From Bacteroidia bacterium (GTDB lineage Bacteria > Bacteroidota > Bacteroidia > Bacteroidales > Bacteroidaceae), in contig RZZX01000011.1 in NCBI GenBank assembly GCA_009929715.1, forward strand, positions 1 through 41,241: a stretch of 41,241 nt of DNA, read 5' to 3'. Below are positions 17,485 to 25,942 of this stretch, piece after piece. The notes below the pieces were generated by a model. It had not been told where the DNA came from. It saw only the letters and a program-made list of their open reading frames with translations, and made no database searches. Both the position numbers and the translations under genes were made by a program. The first letter of the stretch is position 1, and each line of letters begins with the position of its first letter.

Positions 17485-17577
17485 TCTACACTTCACCTAG
17501 GTGAAGTGTAGACGTCACCCGGGTGAAGTGTATACTTCATGCAGGTGAAGTGTACACTTCATGCAGGTGAAGTGTAG
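17485..17577. repeat. 22-bp-period tandem array B (four units)
   Basis: Four units begin at 17490, 17512, 17534 and 17556, each exactly 22 bp, of the form ACTTCATGCAGGTGAAGTGT plus two bases. Units 3 and 4 are identical apart from the last base. The first unit and its flanks form a perfect 28-bp palindrome (17485-17512), and TGAAGTGTACACTTCA at 17545-17560 is a perfect 16-bp palindrome across the unit 3/4 junction. It lies 65 bp past the transporter pseudogene. Confidence 0.85.
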
Positions 17578-17615
17578 AAATAACAGCTCTTTGACAGTTA
17601 TCCGAGCAGTGGTAG

Positions 17616-17817
17616 TGTCTTAACAAAGGCGTATTGCGCTCAAAACTACCCGAGAAAGAGGTGAAAGGGGCAATGGAAATGCTCGGCCTACTCTGCACTC
17701 ACTGGCTTATTACCAAAAAGGTCATTGGCAGACTTGAATTTGTTTATGCGAGAGGGCACTGCTTATGTTTCAGGGAAGTATTCTCATAAGGTGTATAGGC
17801 TCCCCGAAAATGGATAA
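17616..17817 (+). pseudogene. Possible decayed coding fragment, family unknown
   Basis: One plus frame reads LPEKEVKGAMEMLGLLCTHW and continues to a TAA near 17789. An overlapping frame then carries on with MREGTAYVSGKYSHKVYRLP to a TAA at 17815-17817. The two look like pieces of one protein joined by a frameshift, but neither piece was recognised. No start codon context or promoter is visible. Confidence 0.25.
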
Positions 17818-18330
17818 GCATCTCCGCAGCGCTCAAAAGCACCCGCTTTTAACGATCTAAGCAACTTCCAACTAAACGGGTTTCGCTTTTCACCAAAAAG
17901 GCTCAACCACTTAATCACGCACATTTAAAAAGAAAAAAACAAAGGCGAAATAGGCAATCTACATAAAGTTTAATTGATTATTTCATTCTATATTTGTAAC
18001 AGATAAACGGTCTTACGAAGAAGGAAATCACCGATAGGGCCAAACAAATGCCACCTCCCCCTTATAAAAAAACGTTTATTCTTATCATAATCTATCTTTC
18101 CGATCTATAGCCTTCATTCAAATGAGACAACAAGACACGGAAATATAGAGCACCTTTCTTGTCGTTTTCTGCACCACGCCAACAGCCCTTGCTCCTTTTT
18201 TGAAAATACAGTATACTTTATCATCTCTTCAATCTATATTTCATACTATTACTATATATAAGCATAAAAACAGAAAGGGAGTAATCTTAGAATAAACTTT
18301 TTATGTACCAACCCGAAAGACTAGGATGCC
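17818..18330. other. AT-rich gene-free stretch before the fimbrial locus
   Basis: No ORF with plausible coding content on either strand. It contains a small palindrome AAAAGC-ACCC-GCTTTT (17835-17850) resembling the cores of array D near 33.8 kb, and a TATATTTG box at 17989-17996 with no good -33 element. No flanking inverted repeats that would mark an invertible promoter were found. Confidence 0.5.
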
Positions 18331-18338
18331 TACTTTTG
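18331..18338 (+). promoter_or_regulatory. -7 box upstream of the fimbrial locus (TACTTTTG)
   Basis: TACTTTTG matches TAnnTTTG and lies 76 bp upstream of the first fimbrillin ATG. No TTTG occurs 19-21 bp upstream, so activation by a regulator or a different -33 element is possible. Confidence 0.45.
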
Positions 18339-18414
18339 TACCGAGAAGAAAAGCACACAAAACACGTTGATAAAATCTATAATTTCTATTAATCATTAAA
18401 TAAAAATCGAAGAA

Positions 18415-19551
18415 ATGAGAAAATTATTTAAAAGCATGTGTATGCTATCAGCTTTGGCACTAACTGTCATGGGCTGTAGCAGTAATGATGACACAAATCC
18501 AGTCATCACTAACGGACCTAAAGATGTGGCTATCCGTATCGTTCGTCCTACGACCTATGCCGTTGAAGGCTCTGCTGTAGGGGAAGCCCCTGACTTAAAT
18601 GATGTCGCCATCTACTTTGTGGGCTCGGGTAATGTCTTGATGAGAGGTACCATGAACTCAGCCGAAATTACAACAGGTAATAAGGTGTTCGCTAATGTTC
18701 CGGGTGGAGCAGAGAAAGTAATCGTAGTGGGTAACCCTGCTGCATTGGCATCACCTACCCTACCGACAACCCTTCCTACCACAGAAGCTACACTCATGGC
18801 GAGTCTGTTTGAACAGAGTAAACAGACCCACCACAAAACAGCCATTAACTTGTTAGGTACAGGAGAAATCACTGTTTCGGGAACAGCATTTGCAGCTAGC
18901 GTAGAGGTTGGAGCAGCCATCTCGCGCCTCGAGATTGGTGAGGTTAAAACCAAAGACGATGCAACCATTCAATTGAGCGAGTTTACATTGGCAGGTATCT
19001 TTATTAATAATACTTATTTGAAGCTTGGTATGGATTATACGACCAAACCAACGGATGCGGCAGATATCATTAATTATGGGCCTGAAGATGCTTCTGTTTA
19101 TATAGACAACACCTTTAAAGCTCCTCGTTTGTGTGATGTTGGCATTGCAACAGAAGCAGGTACCTCGTTTAAACCGACTGGAGAAAATCAATTCTGGGCT
19201 TATTTTATTATGCCACCAACTGCCGCAGCAGGCGGTACTGTGATTGCAGGTACGGGTACGGACGCTAAACCGGCTGTTCCACATATCATCTTACACATTA
19301 AAGATGCCAAAGCAACAGACGGGGCTTATGTCTTCGCCGAAAACACCTTCGTTACAGTAACGAAATTCAAAGATACATCGAGTGCAGATGTGACCGCATT
19401 CGCTCCAGGTAAAGTGTATAAATTGTCGAAAGCAATAGAATTCGGTGGTGAACATTTATCGGAAAAGCCTGAGACACCAACGAGTGCCGACTTAACGGTA
19501 ACGGTAAGTGTCAAAGCTTGGGAAGAAGCGAGCGTAACACCTGAATTGTAA
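18415..19551 (+). CDS. FimA/Mfa1-type fimbrillin lipoprotein, likely major subunit
   Basis: 378 aa. Signal peptide with lipobox VMGC (Cys21) followed by SSNDD, resembling the acidic surface-export signal of Bacteroidetes lipoproteins. The mature part is Thr/Ala/Val-rich beta-structure of the fimbrillin type: an early strand KDVAIRIVRPTTYAV, a VFANVPGGAEKVIVVGNPA segment, LEIGEVKTKDDATIQLSEFTLAGIFINNTY in the middle and a WAYFIMPPTA strand later. In Porphyromonas, Arg-specific proteolysis in the first strand of FimA/Mfa1 triggers donor-strand polymerisation; Arg41 and Arg44 here are candidate sites (inference). First in the locus and shorter than the downstream tip-like proteins, hence probably the shaft subunit. 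Confidence 0.82.
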   Translation: MRKLFKSMCMLSALALTVMGCSSNDDTNPVITNGPKDVAIRIVRPTTYAVEGSAVGEAPDLNDVAIYFVGSGNVLMRGTMNSAEITTGNKVFANVPGGAEKVIVVGNPAALASPTLPTTLPTTEATLMASLFEQSKQTHHKTAINLLGTGEITVSGTAFAASVEVGAAISRLEIGEVKTKDDATIQLSEFTLAGIFINNTYLKLGMDYTTKPTDAADIINYGPEDASVYIDNTFKAPRLCDVGIATEAGTSFKPTGENQFWAYFIMPPTAAAGGTVIAGTGTDAKPAVPHIILHIKDAKATDGAYVFAENTFVTVTKFKDTSSADVTAFAPGKVYKLSKAIEFGGEHLSEKPETPTSADLTVTVSVKAWEEASVTPEL

Positions 19552-19597
19552 ACAAACAGCTGTTTATAACAAACAGTTTAATCTTCATCATTATTCT

Positions 19598-19641
19598 TTA
19601 TTCCGTGAATGCATCTTTCCACATAGTCATTCACGGAATAA
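19598..19641 (+). promoter_or_regulatory. 14-bp hairpin between shaft and anchor genes
   Basis: Perfect stem TTATTCCGTGAATG / CATTCACGGAATAA (19598-19611 with 19628-19641) around a 16-nt loop, 47 bp after the fimbrillin stop and 29 bp before the next ATG. It is not followed by a T-run, so it may be a partial terminator or an mRNA-stabilising end that lets the shaft subunit be made in excess over the anchor and tip genes. A palindrome AAACAGCTGTTT lies upstream at 19554-19565. Confidence 0.6.
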
Positions 19642-19670
19642 TATGAATGACTTCAACTCAACTCAACTGA

Positions 19671-20558
19671 ATGAAAAGCAAAAAGAGTCTTATTGTTTTT
19701 ATGGCACTATGGATGGGACTGTTGCAGAGTTGCATCGGCGATACCCTTAAAGGATGTCCGTATGAGACCATTCTCTATTTTAGATTTCCGGATTTACTAA
19801 CTCCCATTACGAAAGTGAATATAGGCATCTATGATGAGCATGGGCTTTTCGTTCAGTCCATAGAAGTGCAACAACAGAACCTTGAGACTTCTAAAAAAAT
19901 CTATCTTTCTCTTCAGCCGGGCAACTATACGGCCGTATGCTGGGGAAATTCTTTAGAAAACACCCTGATTAAAGGATTCGAATACGGAGCACATCTCTCT
20001 GATGGAGCAGTGATGAATCCAAACTATAAGAGCGGTGGAATTATTCAAACCAATGATCCACTCTATTATGGGAAAGTTGCATTTACAGTGGTTCCGAATA
20101 TCACAAATGAGGTAGATGTGCATTTCACTGCGGCTTACGATGTGATCTCAGTCCGTATAGAAGGGTATGAAGCGCAAAAAAAAACCACCAAACAACCGAT
20201 GATTCGGATTGATCATTTGGATCCTATATGCGACTTCAACAAAGTAACAAACGATGGGCGCGATGCCTCTTATTATCCGTTTATTTGGGATTCAAAGCCG
20301 GATAATGAAACCTATTTGTCAGCGGTATTACCTCTGAACACCAGTTTAGTCAATAACATAGCGGTCAACGTCTACGCCGACGATACTGCGAACAAGATAT
20401 TATGTACCATCGATTTAAATACATTTATCAGAGAAAACAACATCAACGTTGATGACAACAAAGAGACTATCATTTCTATCTTGGTCCATTTCATGAACGG
20501 TCAGGTAGCAGTCAGCCTCGACAATTGGAGCGAAGTTCCTATTGAACCAGGCGTATAA
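19671..20558 (+). CDS. FimB/Mfa2-like fimbrial anchor lipoprotein
   Basis: 295 aa. Lipobox LQSC (Cys21). The mature start GDTLKGCPYETILYFRF, the LSLQPGNYTAVCWGNSLEN segment and the two-domain beta layout ending VALVHFMNGQVAVSLDNW-like (here ILVHFMNGQVAVSLDNWSEV) are typical of the FimB/Mfa2 family. These proteins cap the fimbrial base, hold it in the outer membrane and limit length. Position directly after the shaft gene matches the fimA-fimB and mfa1-mfa2 order known in Porphyromonas. The 40-bp gap to the next gene suggests cotranscription. Confidence 0.85.
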   Translation: MKSKKSLIVFMALWMGLLQSCIGDTLKGCPYETILYFRFPDLLTPITKVNIGIYDEHGLFVQSIEVQQQNLETSKKIYLSLQPGNYTAVCWGNSLENTLIKGFEYGAHLSDGAVMNPNYKSGGIIQTNDPLYYGKVAFTVVPNITNEVDVHFTAAYDVISVRIEGYEAQKKTTKQPMIRIDHLDPICDFNKVTNDGRDASYYPFIWDSKPDNETYLSAVLPLNTSLVNNIAVNVYADDTANKILCTIDLNTFIRENNINVDDNKETIISILVHFMNGQVAVSLDNWSEVPIEPGV

Positions 20559-20598
20559 AAAAGCAAATGTATATAAATGATTGAAAATAAATGAATGA

Positions 20599-21471
20599 AT
20601 GAAGTTAGGATTTAAAATAGGATTACTGTTTGCATGGGCATGGGGTGCTTTCTCTTGCTATGAAGGTGAGCAATCGGCGTCGGTTGGTTCTTCCGAGATT
20701 CAAACGGTGACGTTCAGTCTGAATGTCTCCAAGAACTCGCATGACACGTACACCCGACCGGACAGTCGCTCATTCACCATCGATGAAGAGAACGAACTCC
20801 AAACAGCGGATATCTTAGCTTTTGTGAACAATGGGGAGGGACGCTTCACATTTAGTTACCGGAGTCCTGGGCGAAACATCCTATCTTCATCGGGGAAAAC
20901 CTCGTTTAAAGTCGATTTAAAACAACTGCAACAGAACCAAAAGTTTGTAGTCTTGGGCAACGCTTCCACAGAGATAGGCTCAGCAGGGATTAGCTTGGGT
21001 ACTGCACTCGATGACGCCCTAACTCAACTCCAAGCTGTCTGTGCGGATGAATGGCCGGCTAAAAACAACGGCTCAACAACCGTTCGATACATTCCGATGT
21101 ATGGGCAAACGGAACAGATTAAGATAGGAAGCTCTACCACCTCTATCGGTGGAATCACGCTGATTCGCATGCTAGCACGTCTTGATGTACGGGTTAAAAC
21201 TGATGTGACTAATTTTCAGCTCACTGAAGCGTGTCTGTTTAATCGGAAGGACCGGGGATTTGTGGCTTATAAAACAGAAAACTGGAACGCAACCAGCCAA
21301 CAAGTAACTGCTGCTTCTGTGCCTGAGAATGCTCAAACCACCAAGGCTAACAGTATCCTTTATGCTGCCGATGCCACTCATCGGATTTCAAAGAGTATCT
21401 ATACCTTTGAGGCCAACGGGGTGACGGACCGCAAGCAAGCAACAGCTATCATTGTGGGGGGGGTATTATAA
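20599..21471 (+). CDS. Fimbrillin-BACON protein, N-terminal part, truncated by frameshift
   Basis: 290 aa as read. Lipobox FSC (Cys20) followed by a fimbrillin-type domain (QTADILAFVNNGEGRFTF, the YIPMYGQTEQIKI segment, then the LIRMLARLDVRVK strand). The frame runs into a G8 tract (21456-21463) and stops 8 nt later with the aberrant end IIVGGVL. The next ORF continues the same protein: removing one G gives IIVGGYYNYPTNQSQVSYYR, which aligns with LVIGGYYSASG and LVIGGRFGTSS in the two downstream paralogs. With seven Gs the gene would be one ORF, 20599 to 24193, 1197 aa. As sequenced, the product lacks half its fimbrillin domain and all BACON modules. Confidence 0.85.
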   Translation: MKLGFKIGLLFAWAWGAFSCYEGEQSASVGSSEIQTVTFSLNVSKNSHDTYTRPDSRSFTIDEENELQTADILAFVNNGEGRFTFSYRSPGRNILSSSGKTSFKVDLKQLQQNQKFVVLGNASTEIGSAGISLGTALDDALTQLQAVCADEWPAKNNGSTTVRYIPMYGQTEQIKIGSSTTSIGGITLIRMLARLDVRVKTDVTNFQLTEACLFNRKDRGFVAYKTENWNATSQQVTAASVPENAQTTKANSILYAADATHRISKSIYTFEANGVTDRKQATAIIVGGVL

Positions 21472-24193
21472 CTATCCGACCAACCAAAGTCAAGTTTCTT
21501 ACTACCGAATCGATATCCCGGCTTATGATGATGCAGGAAAGGCGATTCCTGAAAGTATGGGGGATATTTTACGCAACTTCTTATACGATATTGAGATTCA
21601 AAAGGTCTCTAGCAGTGGGTATGACACACCGGAAGATGCCTTTGAAGGGAGAGTTAATGTAGACACATCTATTGTTCCGTGGAATCTAGCAACCATGGAT
21701 GAGGTCTCTTTCGAGGGTATCTACGGACTAACATTAAGTCGCACGGTGTGCAGTTATACCACGACAGGGGCTACGAATGAGAAGTTGGTTATCACCACCG
21801 ATTACAATGAGGGTTGGGAGGCAACCTTTATTCCGGCAGCAGCTAGTTCTTGGTTGAAATGGCACAGCAATACACCGGTGAATGATCAAGGTCGGTTCTT
21901 CGGAAGTAAAGGAACGACTACTCTTCAGTTTAATGTTAGCCCGAACCAAACGGGTGAGAGCCGACACGCCATGCTTAAAATCAAAGTGGGCAGGCTGACT
22001 AAATTTGTGGACTTTTATCAGACTAATCTAGCGGGCAACGTGATGGATTGGGAAGAGAATGAGAATGTGGATTTCGGTACGGGCGGAAATGCGTCTATCG
22101 ACGGGCCGTATCGTTTAGGAGTGAGCCGTACGCTTTACGATTTATCGAAGAATGCAACCGCTGGCTTGGAGTTGTTGGTCTCGACCGATTTCCCCAAGGG
22201 ATGGAGTACGTCCGTTGTCTATACGACCGGAAGCGATTGGGTTACCATCACACAAAATGAGACAGTAGATAAAGCCGATTCAAGATTGATTAAGTTCAGC
22301 CTGAAGGAAAATAACTCGTTGGAAGAGCGTTCGGCGCAACTGATTATCAAAGCGGGCAATTTAAAGAAAGGTATCCGAATAGTGCAAGGGGTTAATGCCT
22401 CTACTACCGAAACAGGCCATGTAGGACCGTGGGATGAAGGATGGAAGGAGGATGAGGACTTCGGAGGAGAGTCGGGTATCGACGGACCGTATAAGTTGGA
22501 AGTGAGTCGCACACTTTATACTTTATCGAAGAATGCAACCACGGGGGTGCAGTTGCAGATCGAAACGAATCATCCGCATGGGTGGTTTACAACGGTCGAG
22601 TACGCCACAGGCAGTAACTGGCTGGACATCACGCAACACGGAACAGCGTCTGGTCCTTCTAAACAGACGTTACGATTTAATCTCAAAGAGAATACAACGC
22701 TGGCGGACCGACATGCTCAACTGATTATTCAAGCGGGCAATTTAAAGAAGATCATTCATATCTCTCAAGATGTGTTTGCTTCGACAGGCGGTACTGGGAA
22801 TATCTCTGCTTGGGATGATCAGACTGGTTGGGATAAGGCGACTTTACTAGATGGTTATTATTATCTATCGGTTAATCAGACCTCTTATGCGTTGAGTAAA
22901 AATGCGCAAGAGGGGTTGCCTCTTGCTATTGCCACCGATTTCCCCAAGGGATGGAGTGCTGTCATAGAACCGGCTAGCGCAACGTGGGCAACGATTACCG
23001 AGAATCATTCGACATCGGCACCGGGAACCAAGCTACTCAAATTCAAAGTGAGTGAGAATAATAGTTATGGTGATCGCTTTGCTCGTTTGGTTGTGACTTG
23101 TGGCAATCTGAAAAAGGTGATCCGCATCTCTCAAAACGTATTTGGACAGTCGGGTACGAACAGTGAACTGACTCCTTGGGACGGCATAAATGGCTGGGAT
23201 AAGAACACGCTGCTCGATGAATACTACTTCTTATCGGTAGGTCGAGCCGCTTTTTTCTTAACAAAGAATGCGCAAGCCAATGTTCCTTTGCCTTTATCGA
23301 CCGATAATCCGAACAAATGGAACGCTTCTGTCACCGCAGGGAGCAGTTGGCTAACCATCACAAATGACGGCGTGTCCAGTAGCACAACAAGCAGTGGCAT
23401 CACAAGTGGGATACTCACATTTAGTGTCGCGGAAAATAACACGGCCAATAGCCGCTCCGATGGAGAAATTACCATCCGGACAGGCAACTTAAAGAAGATA
23501 ATCCGTATCGGACAGAGTAACTATACGAAGAATGTACAAGACGGTGGGATATTCAACTGGGAGACAGGTTCCGTGAGTGGTGGCATTGGCGAGGTGAAGC
23601 AGTCGTTATTCATCGACCGGACCACTTACCGACTGGATGGTTTGGGAGAGAAGCAACGAAGTCTTATGGTAAGAGGGGCTGGAGGGGGACAGTGGCAAGC
23701 AACGGTGCTGCCTGTTCAAACTGGTGAAGAGGTTTCTTGGCTGACAGTGACTACGGCAACGGGAATAGCCAACGGGGCTAACCAGCTAGCAACATTTACC
23801 GTATCGCCCTATCCTACTGAAGCTGGTACCGATGAACGGCGGGCTTATCTGGCTATCCGGCTAGGTAATTTACGCAAATTGGTTCGCATCACCCAATATC
23901 CGGGGGCTGCCATTCAGGTGAGTGAAGTGCTAACAACCTACTCCCGTGAAGAGGCTGTCCAAACTTTTAAACTGCGGGCACGTGCCCCATGGCGAGCGGT
24001 GGTGAGCGAAGATACAAACGGAATTATCCGCCAACTTCGCACTCCTTCTGGAATAGCTACTACCGATGAAACCACGTTTGGTTTTACGCTCAATCCGGAT
24101 GCGGGCACTGGCCCTTTGAATGCCAAAGTGAGGTTATCAAGTATCAACGGGGAGTTTGATCCTTACGAAGTAACGATTCAAACCACCGATTAA
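21452..24193 (+). CDS. Fimbrillin-BACON protein, C-terminal part with six BACON-like modules
   Basis: Open from the G8 tract for 913 codons; the apparent TTG start at 21452 is only the frame opening and is not a real start. It completes the fimbrillin domain (residues 1-85, SYYRIDIPAY, ILRNFLYDIEI). Six tandem BACON-like modules follow, beginning near residues 89, 219, 346, 469, 591 and 716. Each has the pattern L.V.RT.Y.LSKNA, then GW/KW, W..I, then RSAQLIIKAGNLKK.IRI.Q. A C-terminal domain (about 822-913) is shared with the next two proteins. BACON modules are known from surface glycan-utilisation proteins, so surface ligand or mucin contact is an inference. Several modules share long identical DNA stretches. 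Confidence 0.85.
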   Translation: MWGGYYNYPTNQSQVSYYRIDIPAYDDAGKAIPESMGDILRNFLYDIEIQKVSSSGYDTPEDAFEGRVNVDTSIVPWNLATMDEVSFEGIYGLTLSRTVCSYTTTGATNEKLVITTDYNEGWEATFIPAAASSWLKWHSNTPVNDQGRFFGSKGTTTLQFNVSPNQTGESRHAMLKIKVGRLTKFVDFYQTNLAGNVMDWEENENVDFGTGGNASIDGPYRLGVSRTLYDLSKNATAGLELLVSTDFPKGWSTSVVYTTGSDWVTITQNETVDKADSRLIKFSLKENNSLEERSAQLIIKAGNLKKGIRIVQGVNASTTETGHVGPWDEGWKEDEDFGGESGIDGPYKLEVSRTLYTLSKNATTGVQLQIETNHPHGWFTTVEYATGSNWLDITQHGTASGPSKQTLRFNLKENTTLADRHAQLIIQAGNLKKIIHISQDVFASTGGTGNISAWDDQTGWDKATLLDGYYYLSVNQTSYALSKNAQEGLPLAIATDFPKGWSAVIEPASATWATITENHSTSAPGTKLLKFKVSENNSYGDRFARLVVTCGNLKKVIRISQNVFGQSGTNSELTPWDGINGWDKNTLLDEYYFLSVGRAAFFLTKNAQANVPLPLSTDNPNKWNASVTAGSSWLTITNDGVSSSTTSSGITSGILTFSVAENNTANSRSDGEITIRTGNLKKIIRIGQSNYTKNVQDGGIFNWETGSVSGGIGEVKQSLFIDRTTYRLDGLGEKQRSLMVRGAGGGQWQATVLPVQTGEEVSWLTVTTATGIANGANQLATFTVSPYPTEAGTDERRAYLAIRLGNLRKLVRITQYPGAAIQVSEVLTTYSREEAVQTFKLRARAPWRAVVSEDTNGIIRQLRTPSGIATTDETTFGFTLNPDAGTGPLNAKVRLSSINGEFDPYEVTIQTTD
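21456..21463 (+). repeat. G8 homopolymer at the frameshift point
   Basis: Eight consecutive Gs where seven restore the reading frame joining the two halves of the fimbrillin-BACON gene. Slipped-strand mispairing in such tracts is a standard bacterial phase-variation mechanism; a sequencing error is the alternative. Confidence 0.85.
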
Positions 24194-24216
24194 CAAAGAA
24201 TAGAAGAAGAAGAACC

Positions 24217-25926
24217 ATGATAGAGTTAGTAAAAAAATGGGTTACCGTAGGGGGGATAGGTTTCCTTACCATCGGGTTATTCATCGGATGTCAGGAGAGT
24301 ACTGGTCCCGATGAACCACCCATCAATGGAAGTCGCACGCTAACAATCGGACTCCACGTACCGGGCATGAGCGTAACGCCGACGTATGCGCTCGACGCCA
24401 CCGATGAATGTGAATTGGAAACCCTTGATGTGTTGGTCTTTAATGCGGCCGACAGTACATTTCTGTATCACACCGAAGGAACAAACATCTGCGTGCCAAA
24501 TCCTAAAAACCCCAATGTGCAGACGTTCGATATCCGGATAACACAAACCACTAACCCGAATAAGGTGTTCTTGATGCTCATAGCCAATGCGCACCAAGTG
24601 GTCACCAAGGCTCAAAATGCATTGGTTATCGCAAAGGGACAAAAACGGGAAGCTATCCTAAAGGGATTGCTCTTCAGCGTTAGCAGTAAATGGCCAGTAA
24701 AACCAGGTCCGTTTACCCGATTCCCGATGTGGGGAGAATCGGCCGAGATCGATCTTTCCGGTGTCATACAAGTGGAGAGCATTCAGCTCATTCGATCGGT
24801 AGCTAAGATTGATGTTGGCATTAACTACAACGAAAGTACCCATCTATTTGCCGGACTCGGTACCCGTTTCAAACTAGAAACGATTCATTTGTATCAATCA
24901 CATAAGGAGTTGCAAGTGTGTCCCAATTCCACTCAGATTAATGCAACTAGAAATGGGGTGAAAGGACCTTCTATTCCTGCAACTGCTGGGGTTAACACAC
25001 CAATCGAGTACGTGGTGAACGGACAAAACGACAACCCGAATAAGATTGCCTTTACCGATCGCATCTACACTCCGGAGCATGAAAAAGAGAAAGTCTGTTT
25101 AGTCATTGGCGGCTATTACAGTGCCAGTGGCAGTATAGGTACCACACTGAGCTACTACCGCATCGATTTTCTGCAAACGGGAGTCGGAACAGGTGGTGAG
25201 CCAACGGAACAGTTCTTAACGCCGTTGCTGCGCAACCACCTTTACCGAATAAACATAACGGCCGTGCACGGTCCGGGACACGCCACCAAAGAGGCGGCGC
25301 TTGCAGCAACTGCTTCTAATTTGGTGGTGCAGTTCACTGATGATGATTTGAATGAAACGGTATACAACCAACATTATAGTTTGGGAGTAACTCCTCTGTC
25401 ATGGAGTTGCAGTAAGGAGGCGCAAAAGGGGCTGGAACTGACTGTTCGAACTACCCATAGCGGGGGATGGACGGCTGCCAGTACAGTGGGATGGCTCTCT
25501 TTGCAACAGACTTCGGGGAGTAACACCAATCAGCGTTTAGTATTCAACCTCGCTGCGAATACGACTAACGGCAACCGGACGGGACAAGTGACCGTTCAAG
25601 CCGGTACGCTCTCCAAGGTGGTGACGGTTGTTCAAGCACCCATCAGTGCTTTCGAGGTAGCAGGGGTTGCAGAGAGTTATGTTCTGAACGCTGCAAACAA
25701 CTATAGTTTTACAGTAAAATCGTTGTATGATTGGCAAGTAAAGATTGATGATCCATCGGTCATCTTGCGTACATTCACCACCTCCGGAGTAAGCAGTACG
25801 GCAGGCACTCCCTTCCGCTTTACGCTGATGAATAAGAGCACAGATGCAACCGCTACAGTAGTATTTTACAGTTTGACGGAAGCGTTTGAGCCGGTTGAAA
25901 TTACAATTAATGGTATTAGTCAATAA
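24217..25926 (+). CDS. Fimbrillin-BACON lipoprotein, second paralog
   Basis: 569 aa. Lipobox FIGC (Cys25). A fimbrillin-type domain (about 35-360) carries DECELETLDVLVFNAAD, GPFTRFPMWGESAEIDL, SVAKIDVGINY and LVIGGYYSASG. One BACON-like module (about 385-470: SLGVTPLSWSCSKEAQKG then GNRTGQVTVQAGTLSKVV) and the shared C-terminal domain (about 475-569) follow. It is the shortest of three consecutive paralogs, starting 23 bp after the first and ending 16 bp before the third. A minor or tip pilin is likely, comparable with Mfa3-5 or FimC-E accessory subunits; which one cannot be said. Confidence 0.82.
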   Translation: MIELVKKWVTVGGIGFLTIGLFIGCQESTGPDEPPINGSRTLTIGLHVPGMSVTPTYALDATDECELETLDVLVFNAADSTFLYHTEGTNICVPNPKNPNVQTFDIRITQTTNPNKVFLMLIANAHQVVTKAQNALVIAKGQKREAILKGLLFSVSSKWPVKPGPFTRFPMWGESAEIDLSGVIQVESIQLIRSVAKIDVGINYNESTHLFAGLGTRFKLETIHLYQSHKELQVCPNSTQINATRNGVKGPSIPATAGVNTPIEYVVNGQNDNPNKIAFTDRIYTPEHEKEKVCLVIGGYYSASGSIGTTLSYYRIDFLQTGVGTGGEPTEQFLTPLLRNHLYRINITAVHGPGHATKEAALAATASNLVVQFTDDDLNETVYNQHYSLGVTPLSWSCSKEAQKGLELTVRTTHSGGWTAASTVGWLSLQQTSGSNTNQRLVFNLAANTTNGNRTGQVTVQAGTLSKVVTVVQAPISAFEVAGVAESYVLNAANNYSFTVKSLYDWQVKIDDPSVILRTFTTSGVSSTAGTPFRFTLMNKSTDATATVVFYSLTEAFEPVEITINGISQ

Positions 25927-25942
25927 AGAAAGGAAAATAGAT

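Noticed and set aside
17578..18414. Invertible promoter before the fimbrial locus
   Set aside because: No pair of inverted repeats flanking the TACTTTTG box was found, and no recombinase gene is nearby.
25886..25942. N-terminal extension of the third fimbrillin-BACON protein
   Set aside because: It overlaps the end of the previous gene and would put a charged stretch before the lipoprotein signal peptide; the start at 25943 is better.
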